Below, piece after piece: positions 5,815-11,426 of a DNA stretch of 11,426 nt. The translations under genes and the position numbers were made by a program. The stretch spans positions 1 through 11,426 of the forward strand of contig WAMH01000238.1 of assembly GCA_015522395.1 (NCBI GenBank), given 5' to 3'. Source of the stretch: Thermococcus sp. GTDB taxonomy: Archaea; Methanobacteriota_B; Thermococci; Thermococcales; Thermococcaceae. Position 1 is the stretch's first letter. Each line of letters begins with the position of its first letter. The notes beneath the pieces are model-generated. The model ran no database searches. It was not told the DNA's origin and worked only from the letters and a program-made list of their open reading frames with translations.

Positions 5815-6714
5815 GCCCACCCACCTCCCGACCTTGGGCTTCTCGTCGTAGATTTCGGCCACGTCGTATGGTAAATTGAGGTCCGCGAGCAGGTTCTTGG
5901 CCCTCTCAAGCTCCTTACCCCTAACCAACGCGAAGAGGCCCCTGCCGAGCATTATCATCGATGGCGGGTTCGAGAGGACTCTGTCCAGCTCCCTCGCCAG
6001 CTCGAGGAGTTCGCCGCTCAGGAGGCCCGTTTTTTCGGCGAACCCCCTAGCGAGGGCCATCATGTGCTCGGGCCTCGGTTCCCTGAGGAGGCTTTCGAGG
6101 GCTTTCCTCCCCTCGATTTCGATTGATTTGACAACGTCGCCGTCGAGCACCTCTTTCGTGGAAAGCCTTCCGAGGGGGACGACCAGAACGCGGTAGTCCT
6201 CGAAGAAGAGGTTGTCGGTAACGCCCATCCCGGGACCACCTGCCCTGACGCGAACTTCTATCCCCCCGGCGAGCTGGGCTATTACATCTCCGAGGCCGCC
6301 CCTGTTGAGAACCTCGTGCTTGTGGGCGGTCTGAGCCGCTTTCAGCCACGTTCCACCGAAGGCGTAGCCCAACGACAGGGCCGTTCCGAGTGCGCCTCCG
6401 GCGCTGTTGCCGAAGCCGTAGCCGTTGGGGAAGTCGAAGTACTGCCATATCTCAACCTCACCCGCAAAGTCCCCGGGCACGAGTTCGTCTGCAACCGAGT
6501 AGGTTATGGCCGCGTTTTCCCTCTTCACCGGCTCCCCGTTGAAGGCAACATGGATGTGCCTCTCCAGCGTCCCGGTCTCGATGCTCGCGAAGACGCTGGC
6601 CCCCTTAGAGAGGTTGATTCCAGCGCCGAGGGAGCCGGCTTTTAGGGGGTCGTCGTGAAAGACCGGGACGAAGAAGGCCGTTATGTGAGCGGGAACGAAC
6701 GCCCTGACGAGCAA
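5812..6714 (-). CDS. Pantoate kinase (GHMP kinase family), archaeal CoA biosynthesis
   Basis: A 300-residue GHMP-fold kinase that phosphorylates pantoate to 4-phosphopantoate. In archaea this replaces the bacterial pantothenate synthetase/kinase order and feeds phosphopantothenate synthetase. Seen here: an N-terminal substrate segment (AGSLGAGINLSKGASV, 26-41), the GHMP glycine/serine-rich ATP motif GYGFGNSAGGALG (98-110), conserved acidic residues Glu134 (HKHE) and Asp143 (GLGD), and a C-terminal GHMP domain. Length and sequence fit, from memory, the T. kodakarensis enzyme PoK, which is also adjacent to DNA ligase. The start is unusual: no ATG or GTG is available and TTG at 6714 follows GGGGGTGA by four bases. 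It is separated by 32 bp from the UDG gene and is probably in the same operon. Confidence 0.88.
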   Translation of the reverse strand: MLVRAFVPAHITAFFVPVFHDDPLKAGSLGAGINLSKGASVFASIETGTLERHIHVAFNGEPVKRENAAITYSVADELVPGDFAGEVEIWQYFDFPNGYGFGNSAGGALGTALSLGYAFGGTWLKAAQTAHKHEVLNRGGLGDVIAQLAGGIEVRVRAGGPGMGVTDNLFFEDYRVLVVPLGRLSTKEVLDGDVVKSIEIEGRKALESLLREPRPEHMMALARGFAEKTGLLSGELLELARELDRVLSNPPSMIMLGRGLFALVRGKELERAKNLLADLNLPYDVAEIYDEKPKVGRWVG

Positions 6715-6726
6715 CCTCTCACCCCC
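6715..6726 (-). promoter_or_regulatory. Ribosome binding site before the TTG start of pantoate kinase
   Basis: The minus strand reads GGGGGTGAGAGG directly before TTG. The strong GGTGA match to the archaeal 16S tail decides for TTG, since no ATG or GTG lies upstream in frame. Confidence 0.5.
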
Positions 6727-6746
6727 TCTAAAAGCGCAGGGCAGAG

Positions 6747-7334
6747 TCAGGAGAGTCCCTTCAGGAGCTCCCCAAGCTTTTTGAAGTCCCTCCTAAGCTC
6801 CTCCTTAATCTGGGGCCTATAAAGGGCAGCCGCCGGATGGTAAGATGGCATTATGACTATCCTTCCAAAGAGGGTGTGCGCCTCAAAGGTCTTCCCGTGT
6901 ATCCTGCTTATCGGCTCGACGGGAAAGCCAAACTTCTCGAGGATGTAGCGCATCGAGTGCCTTCCGAGCGGAACGATGACCTTCGGCCGGATTATGTCAA
7001 TCTGCCTGTCGAGGTAGGGTGAGCAGGCCTTGATTTCCTCCTCCGTTGGGTCGCGGTTCTCAGGCGGGCGGCACTTGACGATGTTGGTGATGTAAACTTC
7101 ATCCCTGCTGAGGCCTATCTCCCTCAAAAGCTCGTCGAGCACCTTTCCAGCCCTCCCTACGAAGGGAAGGCCCTTCTGGTCCTCCCAGTAGCCCGGTGCT
7201 TCACCGACGAACATCACCTTGGCGTCGTAGCTTCCAGACCCGGGAACGGCGTTCGTCCTGAGCTCCCAAAGAGGGCACTTCCGGCAGTTTTTGATTTTTT
7301 CTTCGAGCTTTCTCATGAGCTCTTCCTTTCCCAT
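6747..7334 (-). CDS. Family 4 uracil-DNA glycosylase (Fe-S type)
   Basis: A 195-residue glycosylase that removes uracil, mainly from cytosine deamination, and so starts base-excision repair; this is important at high growth temperature. Motif 1 is GEAPGYWEDQKGLPFVGRAG (44-63) and motif 2 contains PSYHPAA (163-169). Cysteines 17, 20, 88 and 104 occupy the positions of the 4Fe-4S ligands of family 4 enzymes (NCRKCP, VKCRPP, KACSPY). Two start codons lie six bases apart. The ATG at 7340 overlaps the stop of the preceding gene by one base (TGATG), and the ATG at 7334 has GTGAT just upstream. I prefer 7334 because MGKEELMRKLEEKI looks like the family N-terminus, but either is possible. Translational coupling to the upstream gene is likely. 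Confidence 0.93.
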   Translation of the reverse strand: MGKEELMRKLEEKIKNCRKCPLWELRTNAVPGSGSYDAKVMFVGEAPGYWEDQKGLPFVGRAGKVLDELLREIGLSRDEVYITNIVKCRPPENRDPTEEEIKACSPYLDRQIDIIRPKVIVPLGRHSMRYILEKFGFPVEPISRIHGKTFEAHTLFGRIVIMPSYHPAAALYRPQIKEELRRDFKKLGELLKGLS

Positions 7335-7339
7335 AGGCA

Positions 7340-7693
7340 TCACGCGAGGGTCTTCTGGTTGAGGTAGGCCTTGAGGAACTCGACCCATGCCGTGTAGTAG
7401 CCCTTCTCGTAGTCGTCGCGGAACTCGTGCTCGAGTATCGTCTTCCGGAAGTGTTCAAGCAGCTCCTGAGCTTTCTCACGGTTTTGCTCGCTTATCAGCT
7501 GAAATATGAGCGAATCGGGGTCGTTGTCCTTTATGGCGCTGATAAAGCCGTTGACGGCCTTTGCGTAGCCCTTGCCCCACCCGTCCTTTCCGGCCATCTT
7601 CTGGAGATTCTCGGCGTGGGTCTTTGCCCTGCTGAAGTCCCTCTTTAGGAGCGCGCGGAGGAACATCTCCATCCTCATTTCCCTTGCAGACAT
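7340..7693 (-). CDS. Helical protein of unknown function with an internal duplication, first gene of the UDG operon
   Basis: A 117-residue charged protein predicted to be almost entirely alpha-helical, with no cysteine, no signal peptide and no membrane segment. I do not recognise the family. Two halves share a pattern: DGWGKGYAKAVNGFISAI (37-54) and DDYEKGYYTAWVEFLKAY (93-110), that is D-aromatic-x-K-G-Y-x-x-A-x-x-x-F-[IL]-x-A. Each is preceded by a helix rich in Leu, Glu and Lys, suggesting a tandem helical repeat similar in style to TPR units. The ATG at 7693 has GGTGGTTGA directly upstream and a TATA box. It overlaps or abuts the uracil-DNA glycosylase start, so it is translated with it. 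A link to DNA repair is suggested only by this position. Confidence 0.75.
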   Translation of the reverse strand: MSAREMRMEMFLRALLKRDFSRAKTHAENLQKMAGKDGWGKGYAKAVNGFISAIKDNDPDSLIFQLISEQNREKAQELLEHFRKTILEHEFRDDYEKGYYTAWVEFLKAYLNQKTLA

Positions 7694-7720
7694 TCAACCA
7701 CCGTTGTAGGTTGGAGGGAA

Positions 7721-7730
7721 CCTTTTAATA
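7721..7730 (-). promoter_or_regulatory. TATA box of the UDG-pantoate kinase operon
   Basis: The minus strand reads TATTAAAAGG. A start about 26 bp downstream (near 7700) would place the ATG at 7693 after a leader of under 10 nt. Confidence 0.5.
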
Positions 7731-7761
7731 CTTAGCTCATTGCCCAAATCTGTGTCATACC

Positions 7762-7781
7762 TATGAAGTTAAACTTTCATA
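7762..7781. promoter_or_regulatory. Candidate operator between divergent promoters
   Basis: TATGAA-N8-TTCATA is a perfect 6-bp inverted repeat, lying between the TATA box of the UDG operon (7721-7730) and that of the tes-like gene (7794-7801). The spacer GTTAAACT adds A/T-rich partial symmetry. It is positioned to affect either promoter. No regulator can be assigned, and the motif does not fit the TrmB-like or SurR consensus I know. Confidence 0.3.
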
Positions 7782-7787
7782 TTTAAG

Positions 7788-7801
7788 CGAAAGCTTTTAT
7801 A
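7788..7801 (+). promoter_or_regulatory. Promoter of the tes-like gene (BRE plus TATA box)
   Basis: CGAAAG (7788-7793) followed by CTTTTATA (7794-7801) is a good match to the archaeal BRE/TATA pattern. A start near 7823 would give a leader of about 32 nt with GAGGTGG six bases before the ATG at 7855. Confidence 0.65.
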
Positions 7802-7854
7802 CTGCGGATTAGGATTAAGGTCGGAGTTAACACGCAGAATCTGAGGTGGATGGT

Positions 7855-9633
7855 ATGGCCGAAAGTGTGGGTGAAATCCCCAACGGGGAGAGAGAGTTCC
7901 AAGAATCAACGCGGAGGATTCGCGATATCGTTGAGTTTCCCGAGATAACCGAGGAGGAGTTTGAGGGCCTTCTCAAAAAGGCCAGCAGAGCCTACGGCGG
8001 ACCGCTTCCCCACAGAACGATGTCCATCTGCCCCGAGACGAGGCGCGTCGTGAGGGCACTCGTATGGGAGAAGGATGGTAAGGTGTGGATAACGAAGCGC
8101 TGCCCCGAGGGCATGATAACCGATCTCTACTACGAGGACGTCGATCTGTACTACCGCTTCTCCAAGTGGCGCTGGGAGGAGAAGGAACTCTACAGCACCA
8201 ACGTCGAGAACAGCGGCGTCAACTGTCCGCTCGACTGCGGGATGTGCTCCAGGCACCGCTCGCACACCAGTTTGCTCAACATCGTTCTCACAAACCGCTG
8301 CAATTTGGCCTGCTGGTACTGCTTCTTCTACGCCAAGGAGGGCCAGCCAATCTACGAGCCAACCCTCGAACAGATAAGGCAGATGCTCAGGAACGCGAAG
8401 AAGGAGTATCCAATAGGAGCCAACGCCGTCCAGCTCACGGGCGGCGAACCAACGCTGAGGGACGACCTCATAGAGATCATCAGGATGGCCCATGAGGAGG
8501 GCTACGACCACGTCCAGCTCAACACCGACGGAATAAAGCTCGCCTTCGACCCTGAGCTCGTCAAGAAGATCCGCGAGGCCGGAACGAACACCCTCTATAT
8601 GAGCTACGATGGAATGACGCCCCAGACCAACTGGAAGAACCACTGGGAAGTGCCGCTCATCTTTGAGAACGTGAGGAAGGCTGGAGGGCCCGGCATAGTC
8701 CTCGTGCCAACCACCATCAGAAACGTCAACGACCACGAGCTTGGAGCGATAATCAACTTCGGCCTCAACCACCTCGATATAGTTCGCGGTGTGAACTTCC
8801 AGCCGATTTCACAGGTGGGAAGGGTTCCAAGGAAGGAGCGCCAGCGCTTCAGGATAACCATTGCTGGCGCAATAAAGCGCATAGAGGAACAGACCAACGG
8901 CGTGATAGAGAAGAACGACTGGTACCCAATTCCGATAGCCGGCCACATAGCGCGCTTCTTCCAAGCCTTCACCGGAAGCAAGTACTACATGACCAGTCAC
9001 TTCGCCTGCGGAGCGGCAACCTACGTCTTCCTCGACCGCGAGCACAAGCGCGTTGTTCCTATAAACAGGTTCCTTGATGTTGAAGGCTTCGTCAGCTACC
9101 TTGAGGAGAAGGCTGAGGAGATAGAGCAGTGGAAGACCCTGGGCAAGCTCAAAAAGCTCAAGCTCGGCGCGGAGATATTCATGAAGTTCCGCTCCTTCTA
9201 CGACGATAAATATGCCCCGAAGGGCCTCAAGGTTCTCGACCTCATAAAGAACGCCTTTATGCACGGCAACTACGACGCCCTGGGCCAGTTCCACACCAAC
9301 GCCCTCTTCCTCGGAATGATGCACTTCATGGACGAGTACAACTACGATGTGGAGAGGGTCGAGCGCTGCGTCATCCACTACGCGATGCCGGACGGCAGGA
9401 TAGTCCCGTTCTGTACGTTCAACGTTATTCCCGAGCTGTACAGAGACAAAGTGCAGGCCCAGTACAGCTACACGTGGGAGGAGTGGAAGGCCCTCCATCC
9501 CGACTGGGACTACAAGAAGGACAAGTACTTCAGAACCAAGGAGTTCGTTGAGAAGATGAAGAACAGCGAGGTTTACAGGAAGACCTACATCGACATCGAA
9601 GACTACTTCGGGACAATAAAGACGAAGGCGTGA
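7855..9633 (+). CDS. tes: Radical SAM protein of the tetraether lipid synthase (Tes) type
   Basis: A 592-residue radical SAM enzyme. The SAM-cluster motif is RCNLACWYC (Cys149, 153, 156), followed by LTGGEPTLR (194-202). Just upstream is a second cysteine cluster, NCPLDCGMC (124, 128, 131), directly preceding SLLNIVLTNRCN. This layout is typical of MJ0619/MA_1486-type proteins, shown to be tetraether synthases that join the tails of two archaeol lipids into GDGT or macrocyclic archaeol. Further cysteines at 385 (HFACG) and 520 (IVPFCTFN) could bind an additional cluster. Only Cys59 and Cys83 remain in the N-terminal region where I recall a rubredoxin-like site (CPExC) in the family; here it reads CPET. 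Old annotations call such proteins pterin methyltransferase-like. A related radical SAM acting on tetraethers, such as a GMGT synthase, is the main alternative. The ATG at 7855 is chosen over GTG at 7846, which lies within the ribosome site. Confidence 0.78.
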   Translation: MAESVGEIPNGEREFQESTRRIRDIVEFPEITEEEFEGLLKKASRAYGGPLPHRTMSICPETRRVVRALVWEKDGKVWITKRCPEGMITDLYYEDVDLYYRFSKWRWEEKELYSTNVENSGVNCPLDCGMCSRHRSHTSLLNIVLTNRCNLACWYCFFYAKEGQPIYEPTLEQIRQMLRNAKKEYPIGANAVQLTGGEPTLRDDLIEIIRMAHEEGYDHVQLNTDGIKLAFDPELVKKIREAGTNTLYMSYDGMTPQTNWKNHWEVPLIFENVRKAGGPGIVLVPTTIRNVNDHELGAIINFGLNHLDIVRGVNFQPISQVGRVPRKERQRFRITIAGAIKRIEEQTNGVIEKNDWYPIPIAGHIARFFQAFTGSKYYMTSHFACGAATYVFLDREHKRVVPINRFLDVEGFVSYLEEKAEEIEQWKTLGKLKKLKLGAEIFMKFRSFYDDKYAPKGLKVLDLIKNAFMHGNYDALGQFHTNALFLGMMHFMDEYNYDVERVERCVIHYAMPDGRIVPFCTFNVIPELYRDKVQAQYSYTWEEWKALHPDWDYKKDKYFRTKEFVEKMKNSEVYRKTYIDIEDYFGTIKTKA

Positions 9634-9643
9634 GGTGGTGAAG

Positions 9644-9949
9644 ATGAGCGTCAAGCCCGATAAGAAACTCGTGAGGCTCGACCTCAAGTTCAAGAACGTG
9701 GACTGGGAGAAGGCCACGATAAAGCAGTACGAGCTTGAGAAGGAGCTCGCCATCTGGAGGATATTCATAAACGGCTACGCCAAGAACGGCTTCGTGATCT
9801 TTGACGATGAACTCGTGACAAGGGAAAGCATCCTGAATTCCCTCAGAGAGCTCGAGCCTGAAGTGACGGGAGAGAAAACGCTGACCGTTGGCGAACTGGT
9901 GGAGCAGAGTTACTCCGCCAACAACATACTCCCAGGGGCAAAGGCCTGA
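9644..9949 (+). CDS. Small protein of unknown function tightly linked to the tes-like gene
   Basis: A 101-residue soluble, charged protein that I do not recognise. It has no cysteine, signal peptide or membrane segment. A basic N-terminus (SVKPDKKLVRLDLKFKNVDW) precedes a helix-rich centre (KQYELEKELAIWRIFINGYAKNGFVIFDDE) and a helix ending in a polar tail (SYSANNILPGAKA). Its ATG lies only 10 bases after the stop of the radical SAM gene, and the ribosome site AGGTGG spans the junction, so the two are very likely cotranscribed and translationally coupled. GTG codons at 9635 and 9638 are alternative starts but lie inside the ribosome site. The linkage suggests an accessory or partner of the lipid-modifying enzyme; that is inference only. 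Confidence 0.75.
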   Translation: MSVKPDKKLVRLDLKFKNVDWEKATIKQYELEKELAIWRIFINGYAKNGFVIFDDELVTRESILNSLRELEPEVTGEKTLTVGELVEQSYSANNILPGAKA

Positions 9950-9957
9950 GACCTAAT

Positions 9958-9975
9958 CACTTCTTTTGACCTTCT
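9958..9975 (+). terminator. Putative T-rich terminator after the tes-like gene pair
   Basis: The 25-bp gap between the convergent genes carries CACTTCTTTTGACCTTCT on the plus strand, a pyrimidine-rich tract with one four-T run. It is plausible as a weak archaeal terminator. Confidence 0.3.
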
Positions 9976-10406
9976 CATTCCCACTTTCCAATGTCTTCAA
10001 GCAGGCACTCGCTTATCCTGAGCCTGTCCTTTGAATCAAGGAAGAGGGTGATATCCCTCTTAACCAGCCTGTCCTCAACCGGGGCGTTCTCGACGAGGAA
10101 AGCCACTATTTCAGCAGTACTGTAAGGAACCTTAATCCCAAGCTCGTCGGCTTTCCTGAAGAGCCGCTCGGGGACGGTGAATATGTCCTCTCCCGCTTTA
10201 ACGTCAAGGCTTATCTTCGAGTTTATCTGCTCCCAGAGGAGGAGCGTGTTTCTGGCCTTCTCTATCTTCTCAAGAGCGCGCCTCTCGAGGATGCTAACGT
10301 TGGCCCTGCTGGTCCCGAGCATCTCCGCTATCTCGCTCTGCTTCAGCCCCTTCGCTCGAAGCCGGAGGATTTTAATCTGATGCTCCGTGAGAAAGCTCTT
10401 CCCCAT
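9975..10406 (-). CDS. Tfx-family DNA-binding transcription regulator
   Basis: A 143-residue protein, the usual length for the Tfx family, first described next to the molybdenum formylmethanofuran dehydrogenase genes of a methanogen. The N-terminal domain carries a sigma-70-region-4/LuxR-like helix-turn-helix: FLTEHQIKILRLRAKGL (5-21) and QSEIAEMLGTSRANVSILER (23-42). The acidic C-terminal domain (about 65-143; GEDIFTVPERLFRKADELGI) is the Tfx-specific part, of unknown ligand. The ATG at 10406 follows AGGTG by six bases; a GTG at 10415 overlaps that site and is less likely. It is convergent with the tes-like pair, with only 25 bp between the stop codons. Its targets in Thermococcales are not known to me. 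Confidence 0.85.
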   Translation of the reverse strand: MGKSFLTEHQIKILRLRAKGLKQSEIAEMLGTSRANVSILERRALEKIEKARNTLLLWEQINSKISLDVKAGEDIFTVPERLFRKADELGIKVPYSTAEIVAFLVENAPVEDRLVKRDITLFLDSKDRLRISECLLEDIGKWE

Positions 10407-10438
10407 CTTAAACACCTGAATTTAACATGTCAAAGAAG

Positions 10439-10446
10439 GTTAAAAG
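10439..10446 (-). promoter_or_regulatory. TATA box of the Tfx-family gene
   Basis: The minus strand reads CTTTTAAC with an A-rich upstream flank. A start near 10417 would give a leader of about 11 nt ending in AGGTGTTTAAG before the ATG. Confidence 0.5.
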
Positions 10447-10464
10447 TTTTTCTCGAATTCCCGG

Positions 10465-10489
10465 CCGGTTGAGCAGGACAATAAACCGG
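10465..10489. repeat. Short inverted repeat in the Tfx-tRNA gap
   Basis: CCGGTT (10465-10470) and AACCGG (10484-10489) form a perfect 6-bp inverted repeat with a 13-nt spacer, upstream of the Tfx TATA box. The rest of the gap (10490-10570) shows only two CCGGAAA direct copies and no recognisable RNA gene. Confidence 0.25.
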
Positions 10490-10570
10490 AGAGAGACAGG
10501 CGAATAACACATGGGGACGGAATCCCGGAAAAGTGTCCGGAAATGCCCGCAGAAAGGTCTAGAATTCTGG

Positions 10571-10648
10571 TGGTCCCGCGGCCCGGATTTGAACCGGGGA
10601 CCTGCGGATCTACAGTCCGCCGCCGCTCCCAGGCTAGGCTACCGCGGG
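10571..10648 (-). tRNA. tRNA-Tyr (anticodon GTA)
   Basis: The minus strand folds as a full tRNA. The acceptor stem is CCCGCGG/CCGCGGG, beginning with the C1-G72 pair characteristic of archaeal tRNA-Tyr. T8-A9 follow. The D arm has GG in its loop, the anticodon arm is GCGGA-CTGTAGA-TCCGC with anticodon GTA (10611-10613), and the T arm is CCCGG-TTCAAAT-CCGGG. The discriminator A is followed by an encoded CCA (10571-10573). No intron interrupts the anticodon loop. It is transcribed from a TATA box about 36 bp upstream, shared with the divergent gene. Confidence 0.96.
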
Positions 10649-10680
10649 ACCCGTGCCCGTTCCATAGTGCCCGGAGTAGG

Positions 10681-10688
10681 TTTATAAA
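10681..10688. promoter_or_regulatory. Shared symmetric TATA box for tRNA-Tyr and the divergent gene
   Basis: TTTATAAA is self-complementary. Counting about 26 bp each way gives a minus-strand start near 10658 (10 nt before the tRNA) and a plus-strand start near 10711 (about 7 nt before the ATG at 10718). The BRE-like purine stretch GAGAAAAA lies on the tRNA side, so the tRNA direction is probably stronger. No second TATA-like element is visible in the 69-bp gap. Confidence 0.6.
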
Positions 10689-10717
10689 TTTTTCTCTCAA
10701 CTCAAGGCGGTGGTGAC

Positions 10718-11299
10718 ATGAGGATATACGAACCCGTCAACCTTGCCATGCCCCTCGCTAAGAGGCTCGGCAAAATCATAGGGGAGCGTGGAGACGTTCC
10801 AGACGGCGAGACCGTGAGGGGGATTCTGAAGGAGCTTGGCCTAGAGGAGGCCTGCCTCGGCAGGGGCGTTACTGTTTTCAGGAACGGGGATGTCATTGCG
10901 CTCGTTCTTCCACAGGGAGAGGTGCTGATGGTGGACATAATCCCCGCGAGCAGGGAGCTGAGCGACGCCCTTGAGGTCATCGCGTACAGAGACAGGCAGC
11001 TCAACGCGTTCATAGTCGAGATACTGCCCGCCAACGACCTCGAATACGAGGGTAACATAGGGATAGAGCCAATCATAATCGACGCCGAAACTCTCGAGCT
11101 AGAGAGCAGCCCGGTACTCGGGCACTTTGAAGAGGATGAGAAAGGCCCGTTCCTAGTCATCGACCGCGAGACCTATGACCTCTGGAGGGAGAGCGGAACC
11201 ACCGACACCTGCCCGGTCTGGGGCGGCGAGCTGGCCTGGAAGGGTTCCGAGGCGTACTGCCGGGACTGCGGCTATAGGGTTAAGGTGGTGAGGGAATGA
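10718..11299 (+). CDS. Conserved-looking hypothetical protein with a C-terminal zinc-ribbon-like tail
   Basis: A 193-residue soluble protein that I cannot assign. Residues 1-160 form a mixed alpha/beta domain (VTVFRNGDVIALVLPQGEVLMVDIIP, 51-76) with no known catalytic motif. The C-terminus, CPVWGGELAWKGSEAY-CRDCGY (165-186), has the shape of a zinc ribbon (CPxCGGEL...CxxCGY), but the second cysteine is replaced by Trp168, leaving Cys165, 181 and 184. The ATG at 10718 follows GGCGGTGGTGAC. Its stop codon overlaps the next start by four bases (ATGA), so it is translationally coupled to the class II aldolase gene. Confidence 0.75.
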   Translation: MRIYEPVNLAMPLAKRLGKIIGERGDVPDGETVRGILKELGLEEACLGRGVTVFRNGDVIALVLPQGEVLMVDIIPASRELSDALEVIAYRDRQLNAFIVEILPANDLEYEGNIGIEPIIIDAETLELESSPVLGHFEEDEKGPFLVIDRETYDLWRESGTTDTCPVWGGELAWKGSEAYCRDCGYRVKVVRE

Positions 11300-11426
11300 G
11301 CCGCACTGCCAGGGCGCAGCTGGTTAAATACTCCCACCTGGCCCACGAGCGCGGCCTAACTGCCGCCTTCGGTGGAAATCTGAGCATCAGGCGGGGAAAC
11401 ATAATCTTTATCAAGGCAACGGGAGC
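11296..11426 (+). CDS. Class II aldolase/adducin-family protein (5' part, cut by window end)
   Basis: The first 43 codons are present. They contain LVKYSHLAHERGLTAAFGGN followed by LSIRRGNIIFIKATG, the typical N-terminal substrate-phosphate-binding signature (GN[LI]SxR...ATG) of class II aldolases such as L-fuculose-1-phosphate aldolase. The zinc-binding histidines would lie beyond the window. The ATG at 11296 overlaps the upstream stop and follows GGTGGTGAGGGA. Members act on fuculose-, rhamnulose- or methylthioribulose-phosphate; the substrate cannot be chosen from this fragment. Confidence 0.85.
   Translation, partial: MSRTARAQLVKYSHLAHERGLTAAFGGNLSIRRGNIIFIKATG

Noticed and set aside
8809..9768. 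Long minus-strand open frame antisense to the radical SAM gene
   Set aside because: It is the complement of conserved coding sequence, crosses the junction of two plus-strand genes, and has no promoter or ribosome site.
10490..10570. C/D box or H/ACA small RNA in the gap beside tRNA-Tyr
   Set aside because: I could not find the paired C/D and C'/D' boxes, nor an ACA with a suitable hairpin; only short CCGGAAA copies are present.
10440..10700. Minus-strand 86-codon frame across the tRNA region
   Set aside because: It contains the whole tRNA-Tyr gene and its promoter, so it is not a protein gene.

Overview
The window looks like chromosomal DNA of a hyperthermophilic euryarchaeon of the order Thermococcales, most likely a Thermococcus species. 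The evidence is a GC-rich coding style with many AGG/CTC/GAG codons, GGTGA-type ribosome binding sites, A/T-rich TATA boxes about 26 bp upstream of inferred transcription starts, and close resemblance (from memory) of the DNA ligase, LrpA, family 4 UDG and pantoate kinase to Pyrococcus/Thermococcus proteins. The ligase, pantoate kinase, UDG and tetraether-synthase-like genes sit close together, as I recall they also do in T. kodakarensis.

Region by region. Bases 1-397 hold no credible gene. Most of this stretch (about 2-280) is a large imperfect palindrome with nested hairpins, followed by two further hairpins. On the minus strand come lrpA (398-823), an Lrp/AsnC autoregulator, and an Fe-S m5U RNA methyltransferase of the RumA/TrmA family (902-2155), which is probably read from a leaderless transcript. 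Diverging from it on the plus strand are a 71-residue winged-helix protein, a ParA/MinD-like ATPase with an altered Walker A signature and a possible membrane-targeting tail, and a PrsW-like intramembrane protease. These converge almost end to end on the ATP-dependent DNA ligase.

Bases 4083-7693 form a minus-strand series: a duplicated helical protein of unknown function, uracil-DNA glycosylase, pantoate kinase (archaeal CoA synthesis) and DNA ligase. The first three are tightly packed, and the ligase also has its own promoter. Divergent from this block, on the plus strand, a radical SAM protein of the tetraether lipid synthase (Tes) type is followed by a tightly linked 101-residue protein of unknown function. 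A Tfx-type DNA-binding regulator (minus strand) ends against that pair. The right end holds tRNA-Tyr(GTA) on the minus strand, whose TATA box appears to be shared with a divergent conserved hypothetical gene. The stop codon of that gene overlaps the start of a class II aldolase, which is cut by the window edge.

The main themes are housekeeping: base-excision repair and ligation, RNA modification, CoA synthesis and membrane tetraether lipid synthesis, plus three small transcription regulators. I see no CRISPR array, insertion sequence, integrase or defence system. The least-explained items are the left-end palindrome, the small gene behind the Tes-like enzyme, the ParA-like/PrsW-like neighbourhood, and the duplicated helical protein leading the UDG operon.
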